Below are positions 10,582 to 22,639 of a stretch of DNA of 64,000 nucleotides, in pieces (the first letter of the stretch is position 1; every line of letters begins with the position of its first letter). Origin of the DNA: Thinopyrum elongatum (Eukaryota; Streptophyta; Magnoliopsida; Poales; Poaceae). Below the pieces are notes generated by a model. The model worked only from the letters and a program-made list of their open reading frames with translations. It ran no database searches and was not told the DNA's origin. The position numbers were made by a program, and so were the translations under genes. Where the stretch lies: assembly GCA_011799875.1 (NCBI GenBank), contig CM022297.1, positions 533,729,479 to 533,793,478 on the forward strand. The letters are read 5' to 3'.

Positions 10582-11316
10582 TAGGGCTGCAAGAAAAACT
10601 CGAGGCTTATGAGCCGTTCAAGATCGACTCGTATTTTGCCTTGACTCGATATCGACTTGAAAAAAAATGAGCTGAGTATGAACACTTTATGTAGATCGAT
10701 CGAGAAATGAGCTGATCTTGAGCCAACACTGATTCGCTCGATTTTAGCTCGATAGCCTGAGATCATATAATTATATTATATAATTTTGATATATAATTAA
10801 AGTTAAATGGGATAATTTATTACCATATAGATAGTCAAAAATAATTTTCCTCCATTTTACATACTACCAAATATGGAAAATTAACTAACTGTACAGAAAT
10901 TTTAGCCCCACTATGATATGTGATCACCATGTGTTAAATACTATCATGTTATTCTGGCAAAAGTTTAAGAGCAGACGCACCTTCATTTTTTTTCTCTTGC
11001 TACTAGTTCTTCCATGATCTCTTCTATTAAGTACTAGTCTTCGGTTTAGAGAGAATAGGTTGAATTATATAATGATTTTTTATGTTATGTTGTGGCCTAA
11101 CTTATTTTAAAATTTGTCTTAAATTATTAAATAAAAATACCATCTTATTTAGCTCGAAACTAGCTCGAGATTGACTCGAGATCATTACAAGCTGTGCACG
11201 AGACACTTTCTACAGCTGGACCTTGAGCTTCGTTTGGTTTGAGCTCGCTCAAAATTTTGTATAACTTGAGCTGAGCCTAATCCAACTCGCTCAAACTCGA
11301 CTCGTTTGCAGCCCTA
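10582..11316. mobile_element. AT-rich non-autonomous hAT-like element
   Basis: Ends are TAGGGCTGCAA and its complement TTTGCAGCCCTA, a start typical of plant hAT elements. The 8 bases on each side (CGCGAAAA and GATGAAAA) match at five positions, so the target duplication is weak. The subterminal regions are rich in CTCGA/TCGAG motifs on both sides; the middle is AT-rich with no coding capacity. About 735 bp. Confidence 0.65.
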
Positions 11317-11396
11317 GATGAAAATATTTGATTGGAAAAGAATAAAGCAGGGGCCCACCCAATTAAATTGAGCTATTGAGGCGAGGGATTAATTGA

Positions 11397-12278
11397 GAGC
11401 ATCTACATCCGGACTTGGAAAACCGTCCCCTCAAACGCCTGCTGAAGCGCCCGGACGCGTTCGTGGACAGTGACCGGTCACATATCAAATAATTGATTTC
11501 ACAACGGGATATCTCAAATTAGAAATCTCAAATCCATACTATTACATGCAACGTAAACATAATCTTAAGCAGAGCTCGTCCGGCTCCGCCATTCACATGT
11601 CCGGCGGCCGGCTGAGCCCCTTAGAGAGTTGGTCCGGTCACCGGAGACGTAGAGTTGGACATCGGACACGACCCAACTCACAGGACTCAAGGCGTTGCCG
11701 TCTCCCATGCCCTACTCTTCCTCGTCGAAGCCCAGAACCCTGAAGGTGCCGGTGAACGTGAGATCGTTGGTGGATCCGTCTTGGGAGAAGCTGGCGACAT
11801 CCACCACGACGTGGTCGCGGCGCACGGGCTGGTGCACCATAGGGCGCTGGGGAATGTGACTCCGCATGTCCAACGTCCACCGCCATGAGGGCTACCGCTG
11901 TCTCCCGCGCCCGCTGCCTCGCACGGCAGGCACGTCGCGCCATGTTCTTGTCAGACGACGCCCATGCGTTCACGTCCTACTCGGTGCGCCAATGGAAGGG
12001 TTGCGTGTCCGCCACAGTGTTCGGACGCCAGACAAACCACACCACCTCCCGTGAGGCAAAGACGACATACCTCGCGGCAGATCCATGCGTCATTTGGGCG
12101 GACGCAATGGATTCCCAATGCAAGGAGTCCGAGCGCTGCCCTTCGGCGGCCTACTCCCAGGAGCACAAGCCGGATGGCCATCTCCTCCTCGGGGTTGCAT
12201 GAGATGAGCTCGGGGTCGACGGATCTAGAGGTGTAGGACTCGAAGATCGCCAGATGAGAGCATGGGTGGCGGAGGGGA
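11397..12278 (-). mobile_element. Repeat family A, copy A2, truncated by a retrotransposon LTR
   Basis: Starts with GAGCATCTACATCC and is the inverse of copies A1 and A3; the minus strand carries the same internal frame (RSVDPELI, EEEMAIRL), frameshifted in its middle. It stops abruptly at the LTR at 12279, so its other terminus was lost when, or after, the copia element arrived. It is the clearest match to A3, with near-parallel sequence from the end inwards. Confidence 0.65.
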
Positions 12279-14018
12279 TGTTGGGAAACGTTGCATGGAA
12301 AACAAAAAAATTCTACTCACATGCAAGATCTATCAAGGAGATGCATAGCAACGAGAGGGGAAGAGTGTGTCTACGTACCTTCGTAGATCGTAAGCGGAAG
12401 CATTTGACAACGCGGTTGATGTAGTCGAACTTCTTCGCGTTCCAACCGATCGAGCACCGAACGTACGGCACCTCCGCGTTTAGCACACGTTCAGCTCGAT
12501 GACGTCCTCCGCCTTCTTGATCCAGCAAGACGGCGAGGTAGTGGATGAGTTCCGGCAGCACGACATCGTGGTGACGGTGATGGTGAAGCTATCTCCGCAG
12601 GGCTTGGCCTAAGTACTACGAAAATATGACCGGGGGTGTAAACTATGAGGGGGGCGCCGCACACGGCTAAGGGATTGTTGTCCTTGTGCTAGGCGTCCCC
12701 TCCCATATATATATAGGTGGGGGGAGGAGGGAGCAGCCAGGAGGGCGCCCCAAGTAGGCCGAATCCTACTTGGGGTCCTCCCCAAGTGGCGCCCCCCCCC
12801 CCCTCCCTTAATTGCCGTAGAAGAAAGGAAAGGGGGGAAGAGAGAAGGAATAGGAGGCCGAATCCTCCCCCCTTTCCTTTTCCCACTTGGGCGGCTGCCA
12901 TGGGGGGCACGCCAGCCCCTTGTGGGCTGGTGTGCTCCCCTCTTATGGCCCAATAGGCCCAATACTCTCCCGGGGGTGACCGGTACTCCGATGACTATCC
13001 GGTTTTCTCCGAAACACTTCCGGTGTCCGAATACCATCGTCCTATATATATATCAATCTTTACCTCCCGACCATTTCGAGACTCCTCGTCATGCCCGTGA
13101 TCTCATCCGGGACTCCAAACAACATTTGGTCACCAAATCATATAACTCATATAACACTATATCGTCAACGAACGTTAAGCGTGCGGACCCTACGGGTTCG
13201 AGAACTATGTAGACATGACCGAGACACCTCTCCGGTCAATAACCAATAGAAGAACCTGGATGCCCATATTGGCTCCTACATATTCTACAAAGATCTTTAT
13301 CGGTCGAACCGTTATGACAACATACGCAATTCCCTTGTCCATCGGTATGTTACTTGCCCGAGATTCGATCGTCGGTATCTTCATACCTAGTTCAATCTCG
13401 TTACCGGCAAGTCTCTTTACTCGTTCTGTAATACATCATCCTATAACTAACTCATTAGTCACTTTGCTTGCAAGGCTTCTTATGATGTGTACTACCGAGA
13501 GGGCCCAGAGATACCTCTCCGATACTCGGAGTGACAAATCCTAATCTCGATCTATGCCAACTCAACAAACACCTTCGGAGATACCTGTAGAGCATCTTTA
13601 TGATCACCCAGTTACATTGTGACGTTTGATAGCACACAAGGTATTCCTCCGGTATTCGGCAGTTGCATAATCTCATAGTCGAAGGAATATATATTTTACA
13701 TTAAGAAAGCAATAGCAATAAACTGAACGATCATTATGCTAAGCTAACGGATGGGTCTTGTCCATCACATCATTCTCCTAATGATGTGATCCCGTTATCA
13801 AATGACAACACAAGTCAATGGTTAGGAAACCTTAACCATCTTTGATCAACGAGCTAGTCAAGTAGACGCTTACTAGGGACACGGTATTTGTTTATGTATT
13901 CACACATGTATTTAAGTTTCCGATCAATACAATTCTAGCATGAATAATAAACCTTTATCATGAATAAGGAAATATAAAATAACAACTTTATTATTGTTTC
14001 TAGGGCATATTTCCTTCA
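12279..14018 (-). repeat. 3' LTR of an Angela-type Ty1-copia element
   Basis: On the minus strand it starts TGAAGGAAATATGCCCTAGA and ends CGTTTCCCAACA, the hallmark ends of the Triticeae Angela/WIS/BARE group; 1740 bp fits that family. A purine tract (AAGTGGGAGAC, minus) directly precedes the LTR start and serves as the polypurine tract, which fixes this as the 3' LTR of a minus-strand element. The 5' LTR is absent from the window. Confidence 0.9.
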
Positions 14019-15287
14019 GTCTCCCACTTGCACTAGAGTCAATAATCTAGATTACATTGTAATGAATCTAACACCCATGGAGTCTTGGTGTTGATCATGT
14101 TTTGCTCGCGGAAGAGGCTTAGTCAACGGGTCTGGCACATTCAAATCCATATGTACTTTGCAAATTTCTATGTCTCCATCCTTGACCTTTTCACGAATGG
14201 AGTTGAAGCGTCTCTTGTGAAACCTGGATTCCTTCACCAAGGCAATTGCTCCAGTGTTGTCACAATACATTTTCATTGGACCCGTTGCACTCGGTATTAC
14301 ACCCAGATCAGATATGAACTCCTTCATTCAGACTACTTCATGTGCTGCTTCCGAAGCAGCTATGTACTCCGCTTCACATGTAGATCCCGCCACGACGCTC
14401 TGCTTGGAACTGCATCAACTGACAGCTCCACCATTCAATATAAATATGTATCCGGTTTGTGACTTAGAGTCATCTGGATTAGTGTCGATGCTAGCATCGA
14501 CGTAACCATTTACGACGAGCTCTTCGTCACCTTTATAAACGACGAACATATCCTTGGTCCTTTTCAGGTACTTTAGGATGTTCTTGACCGCTGTCCAGTG
14601 ATCCACTCCTGAATTACTTTGGTACCTCCCTGCCAGACTTATGGCAAGGCACATATCAGGTCTGGTACACAGTATATCTTACATGATAGAACCTGTGGAT
14701 GAGCCATAGGGAATGACTTTCATTTTCTCTTTATCTTCTGCAGTGGTCGGGCTTTGAGTCTGACTCAACTTCACACCTTGTAACACAGGCAAGAACCCTT
14801 TCTTTGACTGATTCATTTTGAACTTCTTCAAAACTTTATCAAGGTATGTGCTTTGTGAAAGTCCTATTAAGTGTCTCGATCTATCTCTATAGATCTTGAT
14901 GCTCAATATATAAGCAGTTTCACCGAGGTATTTCATTGAAAAATTCTTATTCAAGTATCATTTTATGCTATCAAAAAATTCTATATCTTTTCCAATCAAC
15001 AATATGTCATCCAAATATAATATCAGAAACACTACAGAGCTCACACTCACTTTCTTGTAAATACAGTCTTCACCGTAAGTCTGTATAAAACCATATGCTT
15101 TGATCACCTCATCAAAGCGTATATTCCAACTCCAAGATGCTTGCATCAGTCCATAGATGGATCCCTGGATCTTGCACACTTTGTTAGCACCTTTAGGACC
15201 GACAAAACTTTCTGGTTGCATCATATACAACTCTTCTTTAATAAATCCATTAAGGAATGCAGTTTTGACGTCCATTTGCCAGATTTC
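14019..15287 (-). pseudogene. Angela-type copia pol, RT/RNase H part (degenerate)
   Basis: Minus-strand pieces read, in order, WQMDVKTAFLNGFIKEELYM and LILYLDDILLIG (RT with YLDD), MNKNFSMKYLGETAYILSIK, MCLAISLAGRYQSNSGVDHW (RNase H entry), YVDASIDTNPDDSKSQTGYI, and VKDGDIEICKVHMDLNVPDP then LTKPL before the 3' LTR. Frames change at about 14955, 14660 and 14330 and there are stops, so it is inactive. It is the downstream half of the same copia element as 22640-24321, interrupted by the gypsy element. Confidence 0.88.
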
Positions 15288-15453
15288 TGTAACATCCCCT
15301 GTATTAACAACAGTAATCACCCTTAGTTAATGCTATGTCAGCAAGGTTGACAGTACCTAGTCATCATCTGCATCATAATGCATTTCAACTCCTAACACAA
15401 AATTCAAATTAAATTAAAGTGGAAAAATAAAAGTTGTTCAAACAATAATGTTT
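15288..15453 (+). repeat. Truncated 5' LTR fragment of the gypsy element
   Basis: The stretch beginning TGTAACATCCCC aligns with the start of the full LTR at 18899 (TGTAACACCCC; both then have ACAGTAATCAC, TGCATTTCAACTCCTAAC and AAATAAAAGTTGT). Only the first ~165 bp remain before a different LTR begins. It starts directly after the Angela RT sequence. Confidence 0.75.
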
Positions 15454-17098
15454 GCATGATTCCTCAGACCATGAGAGTATCGAGTTTCTTCATGCTTGAT
15501 TCATGAACTTTGGGGTTTGTTATACGTCATCCGTAAATGGGTGGCTATTACGGCGGCTTACGGGTTCATGGAAAAGTGTGTCAAGTAACTTGATAGCTCG
15601 AGATTGGGATTTGCTCCTCCGACGATGGAGAGATATCTCTGGGCCCTCTTGGTGTTACGGTATCCATCATTGTCTGGCCAGACACTTTGTGATTTGATCA
15701 CGGGGATGCCGGAACACGGTAACGAGAAAAGAGAACAATACCGGTAACGAGGTAACTAGCCTAGTGGACAAGTTGTTGATGCACGGGAATGCCAACATGT
15801 CTCACCTCGGGTATTTGTAACATATCGCGAAGCAACAGGAGTAGCACATGGCAACTGGAGGTTCACTCGAATATTCATTCGTGTGGGTATAGGGGTCAAT
15901 ATGGGTGTCCACGGCTCCGATGTTGATCATTGATCGGAAGGGGTTCCGTGTCATGTCTATACTTCACCGAACCTATAGGGTCACACGCTTAAGGGTCATC
16001 TATCTGCTGAATACTAGACAGGGAGTCTGAGAGAAAATCACCGAAAAAGTTTCGGACAGCGGAAAAGTTCCGCAGAGAGAGGTCACCGGATGAGTTCCGG
16101 TGAAACTGAAAAGTTGTTTCAGAGGATACCATAAAGTCAAATTGGTTTCGGCACATCCCCGATAATTCTTGGAGGGTGCCAGAATCATTCTGGAAACTTT
16201 TGGGAATTTTCTGGAAGAAAAACCGGAAATGTTCCGGAGCTGCCGAAATCACTTCAGATGCTTTTCGCAGATGAAAATCACTAATCTGGAATTGTTCCAG
16301 AACACATTGAAAATTATTTTAGTGGGTACTGGAAATGTTCTAAGCCCACATAAATATTTTCAGTTCGAACGGACGCTGAAAAATGTCGTCGTGAATAGTG
16401 AAAGTGCTTTTTGGGTGGCTTCTTGGAGAAGCCACCTTGAGGGTCCTTTGGTATTTTTCCCCTTGGCTTCTTGGAGAAGCCACCCTTGGGCTTGGCCTAT
16501 AAATAGGGGTGGAGGGGGCTGCCTAAAGACTCATCCCTTCTCACATACAAGTGCCATGCAATGATCTGGCTTCTCTCTCCCTCCCACGAAAAGAGTTTCG
16601 TAGAGCCGAAAGGCTGTCTGGGTTCCGGTGGGAACTAGTTCTGGACGGCGAGGCCCTGCCGGATAGATGACACCGTATGTGTGCAACTCTATAGAGAGGT
16701 CGTAGTTTCGATCTTAGTGCCCGAGGGGCTGTTCGAGAGTGCCTCCCGAAGGGCTGTCCAAGTGACGGTCCGAGTTCTGTGAGTCCTCCCGAAGGGCTGT
16801 CCGAGTGACCGTACGAGTTTTGAAGGTCCTCCCGAAGGGCTGTCCGCGACACCGTCCGGGGACTGTTTGACCGCCTCCCGGAGGGCTGTCCGAGAGGCAG
16901 ATGAGGGAGTACATCCTCGCGGTTGGGAGGTTGTAAATCCTAGCTGCGGGGATCTGCACCGCCGATCGTCATCGACTCTACTTCCGCTGCGCTACGAGTC
17001 GGTAACAAAAATGATCAAACCTTGTATGCAGTCTCCATAGTTGTCCTGGGCTGGTGCGTAGGTCGGAAATTTTTTGTTTTCTACTGCGTTACCCTACA
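15454..17098 (+). repeat. Unassigned LTR (solo or recombinant) with TATA box and internal repeats
   Basis: About 1.6 kb that replaces the 5' half of the gypsy element and ends CTGCGTTACCCTACA, a normal LTR 3' end. A TATA box (TATAAATA at 16498-16505) indicates plus orientation. Upstream of it lie two copies of a hairpin sequence (TGGCTTCTTGGAGAAGCCAC near 16417, and GGCTTCTTGGAGAAGCC near 16464). Downstream, about 16710-16890 repeats CCGAAGGGCTGTCCGAGTGA-like units five times. The left edge is uncertain by ~10 bp and no target duplication was found. No coding region belongs to it. The family was not assigned. Confidence 0.65.
16498..16505 (+). promoter_or_regulatory. LTR TATA box
   Basis: CCTATAAATAGGGG within the unassigned LTR, about 600 bp before its 3' end, fits a U3 core promoter. 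Inferred from sequence only. Confidence 0.6.
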
Positions 17099-18862
17099 AT
17101 TTATGCCCTGAAGCTATGGCGACATTACCTTCTCGGTAACCGTTGCGAGATATATACGGATCATCAAAGTTTGAAGTATTTATATACTCAACCGGATCTG
17201 AACCTTCGTCAACAAAGATGGCTCGAGACAATAGCCGATTATGATATGAATATCTCATATACCCCTGGCAAGGCAAATATAATGGCCGATGCTTTGAGCC
17301 GTAAGGCTTATTGCAGCAACCATGTGGTTCAGGAATCACAACCTATTCTTTATGAAGAGCTTCGCAAATTGAACCTCCATATAGTTCCACAGGGTTATCT
17401 CAATACCCTCGTTGTCGAACCAGATTTAGAACACAACATCAAGACTATGCAACGGTATGACTCTAAAGTTGAAAGGATCAAGCGATACCTTGAAAAAGGA
17501 AAACCGTCGGAGTTCCATCTTGATAATGATGGGATCCTATTTTTCCAACACCGTCTCTTCGTACCTAAGTTCAAGGATGAGAGGGAACACGTTATGATGG
17601 AAGCTCATGACACTCCTCTGTCAATTCATCCTGGTAGCACAAAGATGTACCGTGACATTTGTTAGAGATACTGGTGGCCTAATATGAAGCGAGATATTGC
17701 TCGTTATGTTTCTGAGTGCGATGTTTGCCGCCGCATTAAAGCTCAACATCAAAGGCCCGCTGGAACTCTGCAATCCCTTGCAATTCCTAAATGGAAATGG
17801 GACAAGGTCCAAATGGATTTCATTACTGGTTTTCCCAAATCTCAGAAGGGTCATGATGCTATTTTTGTCGTCATTGACCGATTCTCCAAGGTTGCTCACT
17901 TTCTGCCAATTAAAGAGACAATCATTGCTAGCCAGTTAGCAGACTTGTATGTTTCCCGAATTGTGTCACTCCACGGTGTTCCGTTGGAGATCAGTTCTGA
18001 TCGTGGCAGCCTCTTCACCTCCAGATTCTGGAATAGTTTCCAAGAAGCTATGGGAACACATCTGTCGTTCAGTACCGCTTTTCACCCTCAGTCACAGGGT
18101 CAAGTTGAACGAGTTAATCAAGTGCTCGAAGATATGCTTCGAGCTTGCGTCATCTCCTTCGGTAAGAAATGGGAGGAATCTCTCCCGTATGCCGAATTCT
18201 CTTACAACAATAGCTATCAGGCTAGTTTGAAGATGACACCGTTTGAAGTTCTATACGGTCGTAAGTGTCGAACCCTTCTGAATTGGTCAGAAACTAGGGA
18301 ACGCTCACTCGTCGGACCGGACATTATTCAGCAAGCGGAAGAACAAGTCCGCATTGTTCGTGAACATTTGATAACTGCTCAGTCTCGTCAGAAGAGCAAC
18401 TATGACCGAAAGCACCAGGAAATGGTCTATCAACCTAGCGAGCAAGCTTACCTCCGTGTCACTCCGTTGAAAGGCACTCATAGGTTCGGAATCAAAGGCA
18501 AGTTAGCTCCTTGTTACATTGGCCCGTTCCGTATTCTTGCCCGTCGAGGAGAAGTGGCATATCTATTGCAGTTGCCGCCAAATCTTTCTCAAGTACATGA
18601 TGTTTTTCATGTATCCCAACTCCGTCGCTGCTTCAAGGATCCTATTCGAGCTGTGGATCACGAAGTGCTTGAATTATGGGAAGATCTGTCTTATCCAGAA
18701 TATCCCATCCGTGTTCTTGATGAAGCTGAACGTCGGACTCGTCAAAAGTCAATCAAATTCCTCAAGGTTCAGTGGTCAAATCATTTTGAAGATGAGGCCA
18801 CTTGGGAACGCGAGGATCGTCTTCGTGAAGAATACCCCACTTTCTTTCAGTCTTCCTCTTAA
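17099..18862 (+). pseudogene. Ty3-gypsy chromovirus pol: RNase H, integrase and chromodomain (one in-frame stop)
   Basis: The frame opens with [20 protein letters not shown] (RNase H), then the linker [13 protein letters not shown]. An in-frame TAG at 17663 interrupts it; the same frame continues with RYWWPNMKRD, the zinc-finger cysteines (SECDVC), integrase catalytic Asp (VQMDFITGFP), second Asp (ISSDRGSLF) and Glu (HPQSQGQVERVNQ). The C-terminus reads YPIRVLDEAERR...VQWSNHFEDEATWE, a chromodomain, placing it among plant chromoviruses. Gag, protease and RT are missing, replaced by the LTR at 15454-17098. The stop follows a position where Gln is common, consistent with CAG-to-TAG decay. Confidence 0.9.
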
Positions 18863-18898
18863 TTCTCGGGACGAGAATTCTTGATAGATGAGGAGAAT

Positions 18899-21800
18899 TG
18901 TAACACCCCATGTCATTAGCCACAGTAATCACTTTTGATAATGACAAGTCAGCATGTTTAATAGTGCATAATCATCATTAGCATCATATTGCATTTCAAC
19001 TCCTAACTCAAATTCAAATTTAAATGAAAGTGGGAAATAAAAGTTGTCGAACATAGAAACTAAAATGTTCAGTAAATAGCAAATATTGCAGAGACTATTC
19101 TAAAAATGAAACCAACAATTAATAAGTTAATTAGGTGGCACAAACTTTACCAAAACAGCAAGGATTAATGCAATTTAATTATTATAAAAATTTGTGTGAA
19201 CTCAAGTTAACTCCAAACCAATTTTTGGTAGTGGTAGAGGATGCCTAGTATTTATGGGAACAATTCCCATGTTTTACAAAATTCAATTTGAGGCCTAACT
19301 ATTTACTAAACAGGAGTTATGAATAAATAAAAAGAAAAGGACAAAAGAAAACAAAACAGAAAATAAAAAAAGAGAAAATTCCCCCCCCGGCCCAACTGGG
19401 CCACGGCCACCAGGCCGGCCCAGCTCCCCCCCCCCCACCTATATGGCCTCCCCCAGGCCGAACCCTAATTCCCCCCGACACTCCCCCCCTCGTTCCCCCC
19501 CCCCATCCGCATCTGGATCGGGCCAGCGCCCGCGCTCGCCTCGCCAGCGCCCGACGCGCTCGACCCCGTCGCCGGACCACGCCGCCTCGCCGGACTTCGC
19601 CACACCGTCGCCCCCGTCCCCGACTTCCCCTCGACTCGCTCCTGCGAGCCTCGCCGCCCGATCCCCTACAACGGAGGGTGAGAACCCCCCGGCCACCTCT
19701 TCCCCTCTGGCCGCGCCCATCGCGCACGCCCGCGCCGGACCGCGCCTCCGCCGCGCTGCAGCTGTCGCCACTGCTCGCCTGCGTTTTCCCCTCCCCCCCC
19801 CCCCCCCCCCCCCCCCCTCGGCCCTGCCCCGCTGCGGCCTCACCGCCGTCCGCCTGCTCACGTCGCCCCGCACCCGCGCGCGCGCGCCAGCCGCTCGCGC
19901 CACCGCTCCTGCCGCTGCTGCCGACCGCCCGCGCGCCGCCCCGCTCCAGCCTGCCGTGCGCCTGCCCCGCCCCTGCCGCGCACGCGCACGCGCACGCGTT
20001 GCGCCCGCGCCCGTGGCCCCCGTGCCACTGACCGGTGGGGCCCAGTGCCCCAATGCCACAGACAGATGGGGCCCAGCCCCTAAAACGAATTAATAAAAAT
20101 AAAAATTAATAATTAATTAAACAGTAATTAATTAGCTTAATTAATCCTAATTAGATTAACCTAATCACTAGTTAAGTTAATTAAACCCTGATTAGCCTAA
20201 CAGTCTATGACAGGTGGGACCCGCGTGTCAGATGACTGCTGACGTCAGCATGAGGTCATGCTGATGTCATCAACACTATTTCGGATAATGTTAATTTAAA
20301 TAATTAATTAAATTCTAGAAATTAATAAAAAAATTAGAAAATCATATTAAATAATCCGTAACTCCGATGAAAATACTTTATACATGAAACTTGCTCAGAA
20401 TTTCGATACGAACCCGAATGCGTCATCCGTATTCCAGTCAGACGCCCGTAGCTATATAAACGTTGAACTTTTAGACCGCTTTCAGTAAATGAATAGTGCC
20501 CCACATTGATTAAATAAATCCAAATAAATTTCTAAATTAACTAAATCATTTAGTTAGGCAGTAGAACACCCCGGCATATCATTTAGGCATGTCATACATA
20601 TTGTTTGCATTATTGCCGTGAATTTATTGTTTCTCTCCCCCTCCTTCTCTCTCGATAGACGCTGAGACCAACGACGCTGCACCTGGATACGACTACACTA
20701 CCGACGAGCAGCCCGTTGACGACCCCTCTATTTTGCCAGAGCAACCAGGCAAGCCCCCCCCCCCTTGAGCATCCAGATATCGCCCATTATATTCTCCTGC
20801 TTGCATTAGATTTTGCTACTGTTAATGTATGCTCCTATTCTGATGCATAGCATGCTGTTGTAACATGTTCATTGCTACCTTACCTGCCTATGATAAACTG
20901 TTTAGTATAGGTTGGTAGTGAACCATCAGTGACCCCACCACCTTATCCTTGTTGCCCCTGTTTGATCATCGACGACTCGATCAACGTGATCGTCGACCAG
21001 AGACCGACACCTCACTTCACACCCCCTTAGTTGTACGACTCTGCGTAGTAACTATCGAGTGCCGAGGGTGATACCTCGTAACGCACTCCCGATGAATACT
21101 CTGCAGTGTAGCTTTTCGGTCGTGGTCATCGAGGGTGATTCCTCCTTCTCCACATCCGATACGACTCTGTCATGCAACCCTCAGTGTGAACCTCGAGGGT
21201 GATGCCTCATACGTTCACCCTGATGATTTCGTCGAGTGGAATCCGCCGAGGGTGATTCCTCGGGTTTCCCCCTTGATGTTATGACCACACGATTACTTGA
21301 CCTTTGTTACAGGCGGGTCCACCCTGGTGGGTACCCGCTGGGGATCTATGATGTCGGGTGTGCCGGAAGGGCACTCGAGTGTGACATTGTGGCGGAGCAT
21401 CAGAGACTCTGATTGTCTCTGCGTGATACTAATTGAGCCTATTGGATTTGGGTGTGTGATCTGAGTGGGTCAACGTGCCCTATACGCACTACCACCACGC
21501 GGGATAATGGTTATGGGACCCTCTGCGAAGTACGTTTCTCCCGAAAGCTCGTCTGACGTCACGATTCACCGTGCGGGCTAATTGTCGGGATTGGGCTGGA
21601 TACTTCACTGACGAGCTCAGTGTCGCGCCTGCACCCCGACCAGTCTCGCAATGCGCAGGGTGCCCAGGGCGATGGCCCAAGACCTCTGGGTGCATAGGTT
21701 AGTCCGGCGTGCTGACCTCTCTGCCGAGCCTAGGTAGAGCGCTGCTTCGTGTTGATCTTCCGAGGACAGGCATTACCCAGCAAGTGTGTCCGGCCAGAGT

Positions 21801-22639
21801 TGATCGAGCGTGTTGGGTAACAGTAGTGCACCCCTGCAGGGATGAATCATCTATCGATAGCCGGTCCTACGGTAAAGGACGCTCAATTTGTGTATCCCGG
21901 TCTACTACTTAAACTGGATACTTGTTACTTAATTGAAGCTTCGGGATCGCTTTCTCGCTTGGGAGTCGAGGAAGGATCTTTAAGCTGTACTTCAACATGT
22001 TTGCTAAATAAAATGATATTCTACTCTCTTCCACTGCTGCAAGATGATGGCCTTGTGAAGATGTTTGAAGATGCTAGTCTTCGATAGGACTAGGCCTTCT
22101 CTCTATTCTGGCATTTCTGCAGCCCAGTCCACTTATACAGCCTTTCTCCATTGATAATATTGCATATGTAGTATAGATCCTTGCTTGCTGAGTACTTCGG
22201 ATAAGTACTCACGGTTGCTTTACTTTCTCTTTTCCCCATACCCCACCTTGGTGATACATCAGACGATGGAGTCCAGGAGCCAGATGCCACCACCGGAGCT
22301 TACTACCAGGAGGGTCCAGAGGGCGTTTACTACTGGATCGAGCTAGCCAGCCAGGAGTAGGATCGGAGGCTCCCAGGCAGGAGGCCAACGCCTTTCGATC
22401 TAGTGTCGCTGTTTGTGCTAGCCTTCTTAAGGCAAAACTTGTCTAACTATGTCTGTACTCAGATAATATTTGTATGACTGACTTATGTATTCGGATCTTC
22501 GGATCCCTGGTCTGTAATATTGTAGATCTCCGTTTAAATTATGTTAGAGTTGTGTTGTGATATCTTCCCGTGAGTCCCTGTGCTTGATCGTACACGTTTG
22601 CGTGTATGATTAGTGTACGATTGAGTCGGGGGCGTCACA
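18899..22639 (+). repeat. 3' LTR of the gypsy element (~3.7 kb)
   Basis: Begins TGTAACACCCC just after a purine-rich tract (GATGAGGAGAAT) downstream of the integrase stop and ends GGGGGCGTCACA. Its first 160 bp match the fragment at 15288. It contains a very CG-rich block with a C-run (19430-20090), an AT-rich part (20090-20560), and four spaced repeats of CGAGGGTGAT.CCTC (21062-21265). The open frames in the CG-rich block look compositional. The sequence after 22639 is copia integrase, so this is the element's right end. No 5-bp target duplication is visible (ATTTC left, CCTCT right). Confidence 0.75.

Noticed and set aside
19443..20093. Long open frames on both strands
   Set aside because: They lie in the CG-rich C-run part of a gypsy LTR and read as Pro/Ala/Arg low-complexity sequence in all frames.
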